From Bigelowiella natans CCMP2755 (lineage: Eukaryota > Cercozoa > Chlorarachniophyceae), in the NCBI GenBank assembly GCA_000320545.1, contig ADNK01000673.1, forward strand, positions 1 through 35,000: a stretch of 35,000 nt of DNA, written 5' to 3'. Position numbers and translations under genes: made by a program. The notes under the pieces are model-generated. The model had not been told where the DNA came from. It worked only from the letters and a program-made list of their open reading frames with translations, and made no database searches. Below, one piece after another: positions 32,290-35,000 of the stretch. Positions within the stretch are counted from its first letter, which is position 1. Every line of letters begins with the position of its first letter.

Positions 32290-33374
32290 CATTGCACATC
32301 CACACATGGTTGATTATATTCGCGCTACCATATCAAGGGGAAGGATGGTGTTCAGCTGAAGCACATGCTGGGGTTTGCATGCCATCCCGAGACTCTGCCA
32401 GTCCTTCGAGCAATGTCTACAAGTAAATGCACAACAACACCAAGGCACACACACACACACACACACAGACAGACAGACAGACAGACAGACAGGGAGAGAG
32501 AGCGGATAGAGCAACGATAATCCTAAAAACTTGCCAACAACACAAAAACAAGCGCAAAAAACAGAGAGACGACGGGACGGTTTCCTTGTGAGAGAATGCT
32601 TGCGCAGAAGGGAAAGGCTTCCCGTAGAATCTCTCCCCTAACCGAAGTCTAATCTGCTCGTCGCGGCGCGGCGCTTTGATGTCGTTGTCGTGTGGCCTTT
32701 GAACGTAGGCGATGGGCTCAACCGCCAGCAGAGGCAGTTGGTTCTTGATTTGAATGCTGAGATGGAGACGAAAAGGCTCTTCGTGCAGAGAGTCTACAAC
32801 ACGGAAAGTAAGAGCGCATGGAACCTCCCACCCCTGCCCCCGCCTTTCCCCCCCCTCTTAAGCATCTGTATATTTCATGTGCGTGTGGTGCCTGTGCTAT
32901 TGCTCAATTGTGCCTTCGCTTCCCTTCTAGGCAAGGTGAGAGGGGGCAGCGACATCTACGACAAGGTCCTTCCATTCATCACGTATTGTCACGATCATGT
33001 GCTATGCTACTGGCGCACTGGAGAATAGGGCAGTAAAAACCATCGTATTCTTCTCTCTTTAGCGTTCTAGCTAGTAACCCTTCCTCAGAACTTACGAGCC
33101 CTCCCCCCCCTCCTTAAAAAAAAAAATAGACTGAACACAAGTACAGCCGAGTGAGAGTTGAGAAGCTGAAGCTGCTGTTTGACACGCTAGATACTGCAGA
33201 AATAGGCAAGGTCACAGCGGGGTGTAATATTTGCATGCATGATTTTTATAAATCGATTTGTGTGTTTCCGTTCCGCTGCCTCCTGCCGTCTTGTTAAAAG
33301 ATGGCGGATGTGGGGAATCGGGAGGGAGCGGACTGGGGAATCAAGATACAACAACAGAAAATCGCCTGCGATTC

Positions 33375-33409
<35 letters not shown>

Positions 33410-33748
33410 GTGTGTAAGTGTGTAAGTGTGCAAACGTAACTTCTTTCAGGTTCCTTTCAAGCTACTCTATGCACACGTGCATCATCAAGGTGTACAGTGC
33501 ACATGACGTCCACCCCCCCCCTCCTTCCTCCCCGCACACACACGCATCCAAAGTATTCATGTTATGTTGCTAGAGATTCCTCAACGCGCCCTCTGTTTTG
33601 CGGTGTGATTGTGCAAAGAACACGATGAGCTGCCGATGGATCGGCCGGTCAGTTTCGACTCCTTTTTGTCGAAGGTTTTCCCCTACTCTGTTAAGGAAGA
33701 GCGCGAGTAATTACCACAACCCCCCAGACACACACATTTCCATTTCCG

Positions 33749-33782
<34 letters not shown>

Positions 33783-34466
33783 TAGTGAGAGAGAGAGAGA
33801 GAGATATAGAGAGAGAGAGAGGGAGAGAGCGATGCATGCATTAAGCTGACTCGAACAAAGTACAAGGCTTTCGGTTTTTATACCCCCCTCTCCCCCCCCC
33901 CCCCCCCCCCCTCCTCTCTCCCTGTGCATGTGTGCAACATTTTTGGTTTAAAATGATTTCGTTGAGTGTGTTTGTGTTTGTGTATTTGGATTCTTTTGGT
34001 ATATATCCAACAATTCCAGCGTGATGCATTCGTGGGTCTACTACACACCCGTGAACAAGCAGCTTGGTGAGAGGACGGATGGCAGGGATCATTTTTCCTT
34101 TTTTTTGACTTGACAGCTACTGCTGTTCCCAGCGCGCCCCGCAATTAGTAGCATTGATTGATCCCAGAGATCAGCATCCGGTTTTCGAACAAAATTTTGC
34201 AGCATGATTCACGCCCCGTTGCTGCTGGGATTTCTCGACTTTTCCCCAGGATCTTTTGTCCGTGCGCATTCGGAAAAGAGGCGCCGCTCATTTGTTTGTC
34301 CGTTTCGTTCTTCGTGTTGCTGTTACGTTACAGTGCAAAAGCTCCAGCGGATATTCAACCATCTAAACGTGGCTTTCTCCGGGAAAGTAGTACTCTGCCC
34401 GCCTGCCTGCGCGCACGCATCCAGCGCATGCATGACGAACCAAAAAATCATCAAAATAACACGCTA

Positions 34467-34506
<40 letters not shown>

Positions 34507-34732
34507 CAATGTAATATATTCGTTTTTCCTTGCAGGTATGTCTCGGACGTGTCTACAGGATTCTCCGTAAATCGAAGGTGCTTGCTCCAACGCAGCTGCA
34601 CCTGCTCCAACGCAGCTGCACCATCCATTCGCACAAACTCGTTGCCGGCCTGTTCCACGCTCGCGTCCGAGGCTCGCGGACAATACGAATCATAAACTAT
34701 ATACACATACCCCGCACACAAACACGCGTACA

Positions 34733-34770
<38 letters not shown>

Positions 34771-34995
34771 GCAAGCAAGCGCGCCGCATAGCTCAGCTAC
34801 TGCAAGACGTATCCGTGAACGCGTTTTGTAATGTGTGTGGGATGGGCGCGCGTGTGTGTGTGTGTGTGTGTCTACTCTGTTCGTGCCACAATATTCCTTC
34901 ATTGGTCGCATGCTCTCCCCCCCCCTCAGGAGCTCCTCCAGTACATCGGAGACATCAGTCGGTTGAATCTATCGGAAGAGGAGGAAACAACTGCG
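30954..34995 (+). CDS. Putative N-myristoylated protein with degenerate EF-hand-like units (at least 15 exons, partial at right edge)
   Basis: Phase-consistent exons: 30954-30989, 31369-31435, 31519-31555, 31624-31665, 32132-32168, 32338-32422, 32709-32807, 32931-32965, 33142-33221, 33450-33489, 33630-33706, 34020-34066, 34334-34386, 34536-34577, 34930-34995; about 281 residues so far. The protein begins MGNALEGFKGKK, a myristoylation-type N-terminus with a basic patch, suggesting membrane attachment. Helix-loop-helix units look like EF-hands: LKLLFDTLDTAEIGKVTAGF and RIFNHLNVAFSGKVCLGRV, with a possible third at YVPKGKDGVQLKHMLGF. In the first two, the acidic residues at loop positions 3, 5 and 12 are missing, so calcium binding is doubtful. 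No other family is recognised. The gene continues past the window. Exon edges rest on my reading of splice signals; tiny exons could be missed. Confidence 0.6.
31731..31870. repeat. Long (TA)n followed by (TG)n in intron 4 of the EF-hand-like gene
   Basis: TA run at about 31731-31793 and TG-rich run at about 31825-31870, within the intron between exons ending 31665 and starting 32132. Confidence 0.95.
32249..32490. repeat. (CA)n and (GACA)n microsatellites in introns 5 and 6 of the EF-hand-like gene
   Basis: CA run at about 32249-32286 in intron 5. CA run at about 32446-32466 passing into a GACA tetranucleotide run to about 32490 in intron 6. The coding exon 32338-32422 lies between them. 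Confidence 0.95.
33378..33912. repeat. (TG)n, (CA)n, (GA)n and C-run in introns 9 and 11 of the EF-hand-like gene
   Basis: TG at about 33378-33406 in intron 9; CA at about 33755-33780, GA at about 33786-33831 and a C-run at about 33893-33912 in intron 11. Confidence 0.9.
34470..34870. repeat. (CA)n, 20-base tandem duplication, (CA)n and (TG)n in introns 13 and 14 of the EF-hand-like gene
   Basis: CA at about 34470-34505 in intron 13. In intron 14: a perfect 20-base tandem duplication at 34583-34602 and 34603-34622, CA at about 34735-34767 and TG at about 34851-34870. Confidence 0.9.
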
Positions 34996-35000
34996 GTAGG

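Noticed and set aside
1-35000. Bacterial-type operons, CRISPR array, tRNA or rRNA genes
   Set aside because: Introns in nearly every gene mark the DNA as eukaryotic. The repeats are simple microsatellites without spacers, and I saw no cloverleaf or conserved rRNA sequence by eye.

Overview
The window is nuclear DNA from an intron-rich unicellular eukaryote. GT-AG introns interrupt most genes, (CA)n, (TA)n and (GA)n microsatellites fill many of them, and a non-LTR retrotransposon sits in the middle. The YPTK/YPT linkers in a large secreted protein, together with this gene style, fit an alga; a cryptophyte of the Guillardia type is my best guess, but this is inference and no rRNA or plastid gene settles it. 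I saw no tRNA, rRNA or CRISPR array.

Layout. (1) 150-1863, minus: 5' part of ATG7, the autophagy E1-like enzyme, running off the left edge. (2) 2391-3026, plus: a single-exon GIY-YIG nuclease-like protein with zinc knuckles and an acidic tail. (3) 3894-13402, minus: a very intron-rich, AT-rich gene whose C-terminal half combines a C2-like segment, an MCTP-like pair of membrane segments and a complete CRAL-TRIO (SEC14) lipid-binding domain. (4) About 14467-19372, minus: a LINE with intact ORF1 and ORF2 (endonuclease, reverse transcriptase, zinc finger). (5) 19770-30308, minus: a 12-exon gene for a predicted secreted protein of about 2974 residues with Cys-rich, Ig-like, PAN/apple-like and tandem lectin-like regions joined by YPT linkers. 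(6) 30954 to the right edge, plus: at least 15 small exons encoding a protein with an N-myristoylation-type start and degenerate EF-hand-like helix-loop-helix units.

How it hangs together. These are ordinary eukaryotic neighbours, not an operon: autophagy, membrane contact/lipid transfer, an extracellular protein and a putative membrane-associated EF-hand-like protein. Two divergent pairs share upstream regions (ATG7 with the GIY-YIG gene; the secreted-protein gene with the EF-hand-like gene). I built exon models by requiring GT-AG borders and matching phases. They close in frame for ATG7, for the secreted-protein gene (with one uncertain junction at 21390-21484) and for the EF-hand-like gene. 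For the MCTP/SEC14 gene only the first ten and last six exons are solid. The most interesting items are the MCTP-like/SEC14 fusion, the giant secreted protein, the coding-intact LINE and the degenerate EF-hand protein.
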